Shown here piece by piece: positions 28,201-40,200 of a DNA stretch of 64,000 bases. The notes beneath the pieces are model-generated. The model ran no database searches. It was not told the origin of the DNA and worked only from the letters and a program-made list of their open reading frames with translations. Source of the DNA: Alentia gelatinosa. Taxonomy: Eukaryota > Annelida > Polychaeta > Phyllodocida > Polynoidae. Made by a program: the position numbers and the translations under genes. Each line of letters opens with the position of its first letter. Position 1 is the first letter of the stretch. The stretch is from the NCBI GenBank assembly GCA_950022655.1, contig OX465579.1:134115118-134179117 (forward strand). Direction: 5' to 3'.

Positions 28201-31200
28201 CTATTCAGAACAGTTAAAGTTATATTCCTAGCCCTTCTGGGGTTTTCCAAACTAGCGGCAGAGTTTGGGTGACTTTAGATGACGGCGCCACCGAGAAATG
28301 ACTGATTTTGACAGGTTTTCAAGTGAAAAGTCAAAGTTTCAAAAATGTTCCCACTCAATGAGGCCTTTCTAAAGTATTTAGCTGTCTTCCCCAATATAAT
28401 ACCTATTCAGAACAGTTAAAGTTATATTCCTAGCCCGTCTGGGTTTTTCCAAACTAGCGGCAGAGTTTGGGTGACTTTAGATGACGGCGCCACTGAGAAA
28501 TGACTGATTTTGACAGGTTTTCAAGTGAAAAGTCAAAGTTTCAAAAATGTTCCCACTCAATGAGGCCTTTCTAAAGTATTTAGCTGTCTTCCCCAATATA
28601 ATACCTATTCAGAACAGTTAAAGTTATATTCCTAGCCCTTCTGGGTTTTTCCAAACTAGCGGCAGAGTTTGGGTGACTTTAGATGACGGCGCCACCGAGA
28701 AATGACTGATTTTGACAGGTTTTCAAGTGAAAAGTCAAAGTTTCAAAAATGTTCCCACCCAATGAGGCCTTTCTAAAGTATTTAGCTGTCTTCCCCAATA
28801 TAATACCTATTCAGAACAGTTAAAGTTATATTCCTAGCCCTTCTGGGGTTTTCCAAACTAACGGCAGAGTTTGGGTCACTTTAGATGACGGCGCCACCAA
28901 GAAATGACTGATTTTGACAGGTTTTCAAGTGAAAAGTCAAAGTTTCAAAAATGTTCCCACTCAATGAGGCCTTTCTAAAGTATTTAGCTGTCTTCCCCAA
29001 TATAATACCTATTCAGAACAGTTAAAGTTATATTCCTAGCCCTTCTGGGTTTTTCCAAACTAGCGGCAGAGTTTGGGTGACTTTAGATGACGGCGCCACT
29101 GAGAAATGACTGATTTTGACAGGTTTTCAAGTGAAAAGTCAAAGTTTCAAAAATGTTCCCACTCAATGAGGCCTTTCTAAAGTATTTAGCTGTCTTCCCC
29201 AATATAATACCTATTCAGAACAGTTAAAATTATATTCCTAGCCTTTCTGGGTTTTTCCAAACTAACGGCAGAGTTTGGGTCACTTTAGATGACGGCGCCA
29301 CCGAGAAATGACTGATTTTGATGGGTTTTCAAGTGAAAAGTCAAAGTTTCAAAAATGTTCCCACTCAATGAGGCCTTTCTAAAGTATTTAGCTGTCTTCC
29401 CCAATATAATACCTATTCAGAACAGTTAAAGTTATATTCCTAGCCCTTCTGGGGTTTTCCAAACTAGCGTCAGAGTTTGGGTGACTTTAGATGACGGCGC
29501 CACCGAGAAATGACTGATTTTGACAGGTTTTCAAGTGAAAAGTCAAAGTTTCAAAAATGTTCCCACTCAATGAGGCCTTCCTAAAGTATTTAGCTGTCTT
29601 CCCCAATATAATACCTATTCAGAACAGTTAAAGTTATATTCCTAGCCCGTCTGGGTTTTTCCAAACTAGCGGCAGAGTTTGGGTGACTTTAGATGACGGC
29701 GCCACCGAGAAATGACTGATTTTGACAGGTTTTCAAGTGAAAAGTCAAAGTTTCAAAAATGTTCCCACTCAATGAGGCCTTTCTAAAGTATTTAGCTGTC
29801 TTCCCCAATATAATACCTATTCCAGAATAGTTAAAGTTATATTCCTAGCCCTTCTGGGGTTTTCCAAACTAACGGCAGAGTTTGGGTGACTTTAGATGAC
29901 GGCGCCACCGAGAAATGACTGATTTTGACAGGTTTTCAAGTGAAAAGTCAAAGTTTCAAAAATGTTCCCACTCAATGAGGCCTTTCTAAAGTATTTAGCT
30001 GTCTTCCCCAATATAATACCTATTCAGAACAGTTAAAGTTATATTCCTAGCCCTTCTTGGTTTTTCCAAACTAACGGCAGAGTTTGGGTGACTTTAGATG
30101 ACGGCGCCACTGAGAAATGACTGATTTTGACAGGTTTTCAAGTGAAAAGTCAAAGTTTCAAAAATGTTCCCACTTAATGAGGCCTTTCTAAAGTATTTAG
30201 CTGTCTTCCCCAATATAATACCTATTCAGAACAGTTAAAGTTATATTCCTAGCCCTTCTGGGGTTTTCCAAACTAGCGGCAGAGTTTGGGTGACTTTAGA
30301 TGACGGCGCCACCGAGAAATGACTGATTTTGACAGGTTTTCAAGTGAAAAGTCAAAGTTTCAAAAATGTTCCCACTCAATGAGGCCTTTCTAAAGTATTT
30401 AGCTGTCTTCCCCAATATAATACCTATTCAGAACAGTTAAAGTTATATTCCTAGCCCGTCTGGGTTTTTCCAAACTAGCGGCAGAGTTTGGGTGACTTTA
30501 GATGACGGCGCCACCGAGAAATGACTGATTTTGACAGGTTTTCAAGTGAAAAGTCAAAGTTTCAAAAATGTTCCCACTCAATGAGGCCTTTCTCAAGTAT
30601 TTAGCTGTTTTGCCCCATGTGATACCTACTCAGAACAGTTAAAGTTATATACCTAGCCCTTCTTGGTTTTCCAAACTAACGGCAGAGTTTGACTGATTTT
30701 GATGGGTTCACCGGTGAAAAGTCAAAGATTCAAAAATGTTCCCACTCAATCAGGCCTTTTAAAGTATTTAGCTGTCTTCCCTTATATAGAACCTACTCAG
30801 AACAGTAAGAATTATATTCCTAGCCCTTCTGGGTTTTTCCAAACTAATGGCAGAGTTTAGGTGACTTTAGATGATGGTGCTACTGAGAAATGCGTAATTT
30901 TGGGGGGGTTTGCCGGTGAAAAGTCAAAGTTTCCAAAATGTTCTCACTCAACCAGGCCTTTCTAAAGTATTTAGCTGTTTTGCCCTATGTGATACCTACT
31001 CAGAACAGTTGAAATTACATTCCTAGCCCTTCTGGGAGTTTCCAAACTAATGGCAGAGTTTGGGTGACTTTAGATGACCTATTTCCGCGCGCGCGAACGT
31101 GGCGCCGCATGGTGTGAAAAAATGGCAACACGTCGGCGACTGTAGCGCCGCCGTCTGGCTACAGAGAGAACCCTGAAGACAATGCCGAGTCCAACACCTA

Positions 31201-34200
31201 CGGGCCACAGGCGGCGGGTTGCCAATCCATGTATACAAGTCCGTGTCGATAGATATCAAATGAAAATTCTAGAAACCTATCTTTACAGTTAAAGTTCATT
31301 TACTGTAGGGACTTTTCATTTTAATATCCAACTATAGATTCCGATAAGTCAGAATCTTCTGCTGGGAAAGTCCGTGACCAAAGATATCAAACTTATCATA
31401 TTCCCCCAAATCGTAACCCATTTATATTCTGCCACTGAGTCCTCCAGCATGCTCAAGTGTACTTTGATACAGAGTGGTAGGTATATAGGTCCAATACACT
31501 TTTTTTCATCTAATCATGTTCTATCTTGTGCGCTTTCTCATGAAATTCGGGTTATCGGATCGACCTTTGACCCGCCTGTACGGTATATGCACCGATAGAA
31601 GTCGAGGCTATGTAGTCAATGTGAATCACCCAACTTCATGCGCTTTACGCATGGGGAGCTCCGGGAGCACTTGTGGCGCTTTTCCCTGCCTCCATCTGGT
31701 GGTCTGTCTATGCACTAGACGGGCTCCGGCAAGGGGCGCGGGTGTTCGCTTGTCTCCAAGTGGTAGACTTTATGTACTAGACACGTTGCCATTCGCTTAC
31801 ACTGTCTTAGAGCAGTGCCATACAAAAAACTAACCTCGCCAAATTTCACTGACTTCAGAGGAATGCTGTTCGGACATTGGAAAATGTTTTAATTGTTGGG
31901 GGGGGGGGGGGGGGTATTTAATAGAGGAAACCTTTTTGTTGAAAAAAAAAAAAAAAATGGAATAGCGGTTTAAGCATCTTGCATCCCTTGAGATATTAAA
32001 AGGCTAGGCTGACCTTTTTGACGAGTGTGAGGCCAGCTGTGCTGTACTCCCAGCTGTGTCTGGCAGGACAAAGGAAACCCTTGCCTGGAAAAGCAGGACT
32101 TTTCATTAAAACTCACATTTAGCTTGCTAGACTCGCATCTCTCTCACTACGATACGGGTATATTTGTTTTTCTAAATACCGTTCTATACTATGTTCACTC
32201 TCTATGGATTTTCCTGTTTCGTTAAACGCCCATGACATTTCTGATTCCTCCAAGGAAATTAACAATAGTTTATGGTTTTGATTTTGTTGGTGATTGCAAA
32301 TAATCCACTACCCACCTCTCTCTGTCAGACATGCAAAGGATAATGCTTATAATAACTTGTGTAAGCGTTGATATAAATATTCTATTGTTTCCTCCAGTAT
32401 GACTAATACTGCCGCAGTTATTATCATATACATGTGTGCGAATGTCTATCAAATATTGCCCGCTGCTAAGGCTGCAGTAATTATGTTCATGCCCACTGTG
32501 ACTGGGATTTAATAAGTCATTAAAATGGTTTTTTCCCATCGATTTGAGGTATATAATAATAAGCAAACGTCCTTACCTTGGACACAATGGTTCTCGGTCA
32601 GTCATTGATTTCATGCTGCCTTCGCCTATGGCATCGGACAGTATGAAATCGACGACTGGCCTCGAACAGGACCGTTTTGTCCACAGTAGGGATGTTTCCT
32701 AATATTACCGACGTTTACCTTCCATTAAGCGCCATATCTACTCTGAATTATACCACTTGTCAAGGAATCCTTTCTGTTGTTTTCGTCGTTTTAAAAAACA
32801 AATGTCAACTGTTATTATCCTCAGTTTGGATGTGGTGCTCCCTGGTGGTTCCCCCTGGTGTATATATATGTGAAACGTGTTTACTAATGAGGCTCGATGA
32901 ATTACGTTAATTCTAAAAACACGATGTTACTGCCGCTCACTTATATCCCACAATATGATTGATTGATTATCGAGCTGAAAATCACGTATAGCTGCATAAT
33001 ATAACTAGGACAGCATTTTAAATAAGTATGCATATATTCCTGACCTTCATTCTATATTCTATATAAGTTTGTATATATTCCTGACTTTCCTGTTTTGATT
33101 ATGTAGATAACTAATGGCTATAGACCATAAACATGTTTTGAGTATACACCTTAGTCTTTCATTAAAAATTTTAAAATGACCTTTTTTAAAGGTGTGCATG
33201 AAAAGGTTTTTTGAAAATAAATATCGTCATAATCAATGTAAGCCCTTAATTGAACTTAATTTGAAACAATATTCCTAACAAAACACCTGTATGAAGTGTG
33301 ATGATCATTTATGGCACTTATTATCTAGCACCAGCCAACTGTTTCAAGTCTTAACCCATAGGGATAATTCAAGTTTTCCTTATAATTCCCCAAATTACCT
33401 GTGATGATGCACATAGATTTTGCCCGTCACAAGTGACAGGAATTAAAGATGTGTGGTATATCACACAATTGACGACATTATACAAGAGATCATTATACAA
33501 GAGTTTCCCCCATACTTTACAAACGCAGGTGTTATGATATTATGAAATAGTACATTATGACCAGAGGGTTCATTATGATCATTTCTTTTTAACGGGACTG
33601 TATTGTCACTTGGATTCGTTAAGTTACTCCATATTATTTTCATTTAAATTAATGTTCCTTTCGAACCAGTTTTACTTTGTAACTAATGTTATGATTTTCT
33701 GAATTTCAGAGGGAAAAGGAATTTTCCGTCGTGGTTAGATAAAACAGGACAGATCAAAGGTTGGTACTCTTTTGAAAGCTCATCTGGAACTTTAGAATAA
33801 TGTTTAAATTCCGCCCCCCCCCCCCCAATTTGACGTCTCAAACCTTTCACAATCTTTTATTGTGCTCTTACACAGTATCCCACCATCATAGCTCACTATA
33901 GAGACACCGGGGTGACAGTTGTTGACACTATGATGTCACAGCTGACAGTGCACTATGGTTACAGTAGTAAGGGGCAGTTCTAATAGCTGTCATTCAAGGT
34001 AGCATCGCTGAGGGAGAAGGACGTTGCCTCGTCCTGTTTTGAATAATGTTTAATATACTCCTGTATTATGATTGGCTTTGGGTGGGGAAATCCATCAGTA
34101 GTTATATCTGACAATACGAGTTTACTCATGGCTGTCAGTGGATTGGTGTAATAATAAGATAAAATGTATATACCTTACTGGTACATACTCACATACCGCG

Positions 34201-37200
34201 TTTCTTTTGATAAAAATATTCCACGAGCTCGCAGAGCGAGTGGAATATTTTTATCAAAAGAAACAAGGTATGTGAGTATGTACCAGTAAGGTAATACATT
34301 TTTATTTTATTATATACCTTCAAGTATAAGTATTTGATGAATTACAGAAGGAAATCTGCTGTCCAAGCACGATTCAAAGTGTGCTGGTATATCTGTTGAC
34401 ATCTTAGTGAAAGTCAAGCACAGAATATGCTCTAAGCACATTTTTTACTCTTTTTTTCCCTTCAACTCCTATGATCCTTTGCACACATAAATTAGCGGAG
34501 TGCTGCAAGTCACTGCCAGCATTTCATAAGTAGGTCAATGCAATTTTTTTCAGCCAATCAGAATTTGTATTCAAAGTAGGGTGGTACATCATTTTATACC
34601 ACATACTGTGCCGGTATATATTTAATACCAATACCCTAGCAGAGGTTGGTATTTGTGTAACATACTGGCACAGGTATATAATAATCAGTACATTCATATA
34701 AGGTGAGCATTGCTCTAACTACATGTATAGAGGTATCACATTTATGCTAAAATCGAGAAGGCCCCTAAATATTCTCAAGTTGAGGTATGGTCTCGATTAA
34801 ATAGTAGACGTCGATAAAGATTCGAGGTTTATAGGTGTGAGACGTGGCGGCTACCGCGACTATTGAGCGAGATACCATCCGTAAAGTGCGTAGGCAGTAA
34901 GTTGGGTTGGGGCGGGGGACAAAGTTTTAGTAGAGGATAGATACTTGCATTAAGTCTCTAACTTCAGTGGATATTAAGTTAAAGCAATTTGTTTCAGAGT
35001 TGGTTACTGCAATGGATGCTTTGTGCTGCAATGGTGTACCCCATGATGTCCTAAATGTATAGAGAAAAAGATTAAACCTCATGAGAAGTTGTTTTTTGTT
35101 TGTTTTCCGACACTTACTCTTCACGTGAGTAAGAAAATGGTAGTTTCTGGGTAAATTACTATACATTCATGTTACTATGGAAACTGAAGTGATGCTACAT
35201 TTATTTGTCTAAAGGAGTAGCAGAATCAGATTCCCCAAGTAACTATTGATCAAAATGACACGTTTCATGCAGTAGACTCTAAGTACTATTATAAATACTT
35301 ATATTAGATCTCTATCAACAGTGGCTAAAATGATATAGTAATTTGCTTTGATGACATTCAGAATTGGTTCCTGCAGTGGATGTTTTGTGCTGAATTGGCT
35401 GCCATAGCAATCAAATTCTAAGGGAATGAAGAGTACAACTTCACATGTTCTCCCAAATTTATACATAATGAAACTGAGTAGGTGATTAGCTGTTTCATAT
35501 TCGTAGGAAACTGGTGGTTTCTAGGTTCTAATTCTTATGCATTTATGTTGTCATGAAAACAGAAGTGATGCCGTATTCTTTTTATCAAAATAATGGCAGA
35601 TTCAGATTCCTCATGGAATGATTAACCAACATGGCATGTTTCATGCAGTAGACTCTCTAATGGCCTTTTTGAGACTTTACTCCTCTACTAGTTGCCATGT
35701 CATGCAGATTTGCCATACACATGTCCAGTTATCTGGCTGCTATAGACCCTCTGCACACTGGCGCCATATTGTAATGGCCGCCTAGGAAAATCAAACGAAA
35801 ACGAGGCAAGCCCTCTCCACTCAGTCCAGAGTATTGATAAAAACCTAGTGTTTTTCTAACCTGAAAGATGGAAATAGCTCTCACGTGATAAATAATCGGC
35901 CGATTTTTATAAACAATACATTGTTAGAAACCTGAAACGTGGGCTTATCTGCGGATATATATCTGAAATACCTGTGATATAAATAAGATTTCCTGTCAGA
36001 GATTAAACATCGGAATTGTCTATGTAAAAAACACTAAAACATTTTACCTTCCTGTATTCACAGCAATTTAATGAAAAATCTATCGCGATGACATATAGAA
36101 ATTACCATCCTATCTTATTAGGTATCTCATAACAATTAAAATGATACCAATATTACCAGGTTGTGATAGATATTTCCTGAGGTAATGGACTAATAATGCA
36201 TCAGTTAATTGTCAGGAAATTTAGGAATTTGTCAGCAAAAATCTAAGTTTTGAAACTATCACGGGAAATTTTAGCCAAGGCATAGGTATATGATATCTAT
36301 ACCAACAAATATACCAGAGTCTTAGCTTTCTAACAATGCTTTATTTATAAAGATTGGCCTGTTATACACAAAGCCAGAGCAAATCACTGTGAAAACAGGA
36401 AGGTAACATGTTTGTGGATATTTTTACCAAAATAATCTGGATGTTCAATCTACGACTGGAAATCCTAGCCAAAACACAGGTATGTGATATTATACCAACA
36501 AATAGCCTTAAGTTTGAGCTTTTTAATAATGTTTTATTTATAAAGATTGGCCTGTTATTCATGACACAACAACAAATTACATTTTTAGTTAAATCTGTGC
36601 TTATGGGTCTGAAGCCATACTGCCAACCCAGGTAAGGTACCATGCCTCGTTTTCACATGCAAGCATGTTGCTGGTTTTCGGCAAGCAGGGCCTAGTTACA
36701 TGCAACCAGCGCAACCCGATCGCAGCGCCACGCTTATGTGCAAGTGGTGAATGGTCATAGGAAAATCCTTGTCATGGTTGCCATGGGAACAATTTAATTA
36801 CTTGAGTTTCCGAGGAGTTTCAAGAGGAACTGACACACATCCGCCGCCAGGCCAAAAAGGTAACGTCTTTTTGCCACATAACGTTATACTGACGCACTCA
36901 TTCCAGTCAGAAAAGTGGCAATAAACCTATAGGGAGCCAAAGTGAACCCGCTGAAACCACAGATACCCACCTACAAAACACAATTTCCGGTGGCCAGTAA
37001 GAACGAGGCTTAGTGCTAAAGCTATGGGGGTTTGAGGCTAGACTTGAAGTTTATAACTATCGTCTCTGAATAACTTTGTTTCAAAACTACGATGACAGTT
37101 GTTAAGTTTATCAAAAATTTGGATCTAAAAGATTGGAGAATGACACATATAATCTCGAACCTACATAGGCTAAGTACTGAGCGCCTATACCCGGAAATGG

Positions 37201-40200
37201 TATTTTGTGACCGGCTATCTGTGGTTGCAGCGGGTTCACTTTGGCTCCCTATAAACCATTGTGGCCATTGCCTGCAAAGTTTTTACCTGTTTCTTCACCT
37301 TAGATCACTGTATATAATCGTCAGTGGCAGAGAGCAGTTTGTGATATTACACAAAAAACGGCCGCACTGACGCTGGAGTTATTAATAGACTGCATATTAA
37401 AGCTAGTCCAGTTGTGGGGGCGTTCGGAAAGTCACCAAAACGGTCAGGCTGTTAGCGCATCCAGATTTATAAGTTCTATTGAAGTTCGCAGGATGCAAAA
37501 TTGCCTAGTAACAACAATGGACGCGTTGATGGAGGCTTAATTTTCTCAGGTCTAATCCCCCCAATTCCTGGGTTAGAGCAGCCATCCGAAGTTTTAATTC
37601 TCCAGCCTGGTTGATGAAACTTTAATGCACTACAAGATTTAATTTAGTACACAGAAAAATCATATTTTGAGTGAAACGGAGGACAAGATGAAGGGCAGGA
37701 AAACAAGAATTTCTGCTCACAAAGATGGCGACGGGCCGCCGATGTTGTCTCCAGAGGATTTTCCAAGGTTGGCAGATGCTAATCAACTCCCAGAAAAGAA
37801 CAATCAAGTTAGGGATCCTCTTCCCCTTGGAGGAGAGAATCCGCAGGGCAACATTGTTTCATGTCCAATCAATATCGAACAGTTACAAGTCAGTGATAGA
37901 GTTGACAGGTCGGACGGGGAAAATGTGCGCCTCGCCAAGAGGGTCAAGTTTCTAGAGTCTAGATGTTTAGAACTAGAGGGCCTACTAGAAGTGGCTACCA
38001 ACAATGTAGAAATGCTAAAAGTCTATATGGGGAGGGTGGACGTGGAGTGTGATGACTTCAAGATTTCTACAGAGAAATCTAGGGAATCAACAGAAAAGAG
38101 ACTAAAAGAGCTGGAGGGCAAAGTCAGGAGTTTGGAGTCAGAGAGGGATTCGGTTAGGCCGGACAACGACATTAACATGAACATTCTTACAAGGCTTAGT
38201 GCCAAGTCCCTTCTCATCTCATGAGTTCGTGAGAACAGATACAAGAACACTTGAAGTATTGCTGGCGATATCATAGCAGCCACGGGGGTAAGATTACATC
38301 ACACCGAATTTGATACAGTTCACAGAATCAGCAAATTTATCAATAATGGAAGACCTAGGAAAATTAGTGTTACGTTTCTGCATGAATCGACACAGCTAGA
38401 GATCCTTTGAAACAAGAGAAATTTGCTGAAACATAATAGTACAAAAGACATTTGGTTGTCTGAAGATGTCCCAGAGCGAGTCTCTCAACAGAGAGCTACT
38501 ATACGTGCGGTGGCAGATAATGCCTATAAACTAGGCTTGGATTCTAGGGTAGTTCGAGGAGGGGACGGGGTAGTGATAGAAGGTTGAATTTACAGTGCCA
38601 AAGACTTAAATAGACTCTCAGAAAAGGTCTCTTTGGGCAACACTCTAACCGAGGTTAAGGATAACACAGTCTTTTTCCAGGGACCCCATGCCCCTCTTTC
38701 GAACTTCTACAAGTGCAGGTTAAAGTTAGACGGAACTGACTTCTCCTCAGCAGAACAGGCCTATGCTGCCACCAAAGCCTATATCTGCAGAGACAGGGCA
38801 AAGGCCCAAACTATCTTAGCCCAAGAAAACCCATATGAGATTAAGAAGATCTCCCGTGGAATCAAGACCTCTCAGGCTTGGGATAGACAAGAGGATCAGG
38901 TCATTGTCAGAATCCTGCGGGAAAAGTTCACGCAGAACGGTGACAAACAAAAGTAATGGGATGCCTACGCTGTGGTTACAGGGGCTAGTCCATCGACACA
39001 GAAATGGCAAGGTCAAGTCCTACTACGACACCCTCCAAACAGACGGCATTCACCTGGGACCTGTCCTGCTCCAAGACTGGGGAAAAAAGATTTTGAGACT
39101 CATGGACATACTTTAAAGAAGGTAAATTTAGAGGGGAGGAGGGGAAAAGATAGGTGACCGGTAGGTTGATAGGTCACAGGTTAGGAGCTGTTCATACTGC
39201 TTATGATATATTACCCAGTGACTGGTCAATTGGTAGGTCACAGGGGAGTGATTCTTTTTGTTGCATATGTGTTGTAGGGGGGTTAGGAGGGAACGTTAAA
39301 TGAGGGTACCTAATAAGAGGAGAAGGGGGGGGGGGGGGACATAGAAAGTAGTTTTTTTTTTAATTCAGTGATTCAATGCTAACGAATACGTGGCCAGGGG
39401 TCTGTTTGGCTGCAAGCACTGCGTAACCAGGCAGATAAGGTGCTAAACCAGGTTGTGGAAAAAGTCTATATATATATATGTAGAACTCTTCTACGAACTT
39501 GTTCTGAACGAATTTACCGGAGACACCTCAATAAGTACATGTATGTGAGTATTGGCGTCATTACTATGTTTTTACATAATACATGTATTAAGTTTCTGTC
39601 AGGTAATAGTGTTATTATCCCAACCTCCCTGTCCCTTTGTTGATAGTGGAGACAATTAATTAAGGCTGCTTGACTCATTGTTCTGTCTTTGTTTGTAACA
39701 GAAGGTTCTGATGATGGTATAATAGAAGATGAAGGCGAAGGAGAAGACGAAGACCTTCTGGATAATTGGCCTAAAACCGGGTAAGCAACTGCTCAGTGAA
39801 TTTATACATTTTAGGGGATTTGTGCGCAGTATTTGTTAATATGATTATGATGATTATGGATATATGAAAAAAAGGATCATGATTATTGCAAAGACAGTAT
39901 ATCCCTGATCTATCTGTGTTACGTTTATAAGGTCAAGACACGATTTTCGTTGTTTAAACAAGGAAAACAGCAACTACAAGAATTTTGTAAAAGATATATA
40001 TTAGGTGAAGAACAATACAACTACATGAGATAATTTTTTTTTCCAACCACGGACGCTCTCGCAGTGTCTACTGGAACGATGAAATTACGAATACATGAGA
40101 TACCTTTGTTAATGTTGGCATTTTATTCAGGAACCGACGTTTTGTCCATTGCATGGACTTTATCAAGGTTCTGTAAAATTTTGTTAAAGAACTGAATAAA

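Larger units (their letters stand above)
22863..33709. other. 10.8-kb intron with satellite array
   Basis: Contains a MITE (22895-23228), a GATGTGG minisatellite (24785-25222), the 202-bp satellite (25231-31078), a CpG-rich flank (31079-31210), G and A runs (31900-31955) and a foldback (32578-32690). The rest, including 23230-24780 and 31260-33700, has no supported gene. Confidence 0.75.
33760..39701. other. 5.9-kb intron with repeats and a retroelement ORF
   Basis: Contains a C run (33816), foldbacks (34160-34303, 34598-34680), diverged tandem duplications (34975-35290 with 35330-35665; 36270-36405 with 36450-36570), MITE family B copy 2 (36928-37253), the NADAR retroelement (37667-39120) and a G run near 39331. 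A possible orphan exon is at 36815-36859. Confidence 0.7.

Noticed and set aside
25231..31078. Possible CRISPR array
   Set aside because: No unique spacers; the whole 202-bp unit repeats, in animal intronic DNA.
39395..39475. Possible exon SVWLQALRNQADKVLNQVVE
   Set aside because: Protein-like, but donors are poor and no phase-compatible joining to the exon at 39702 works.
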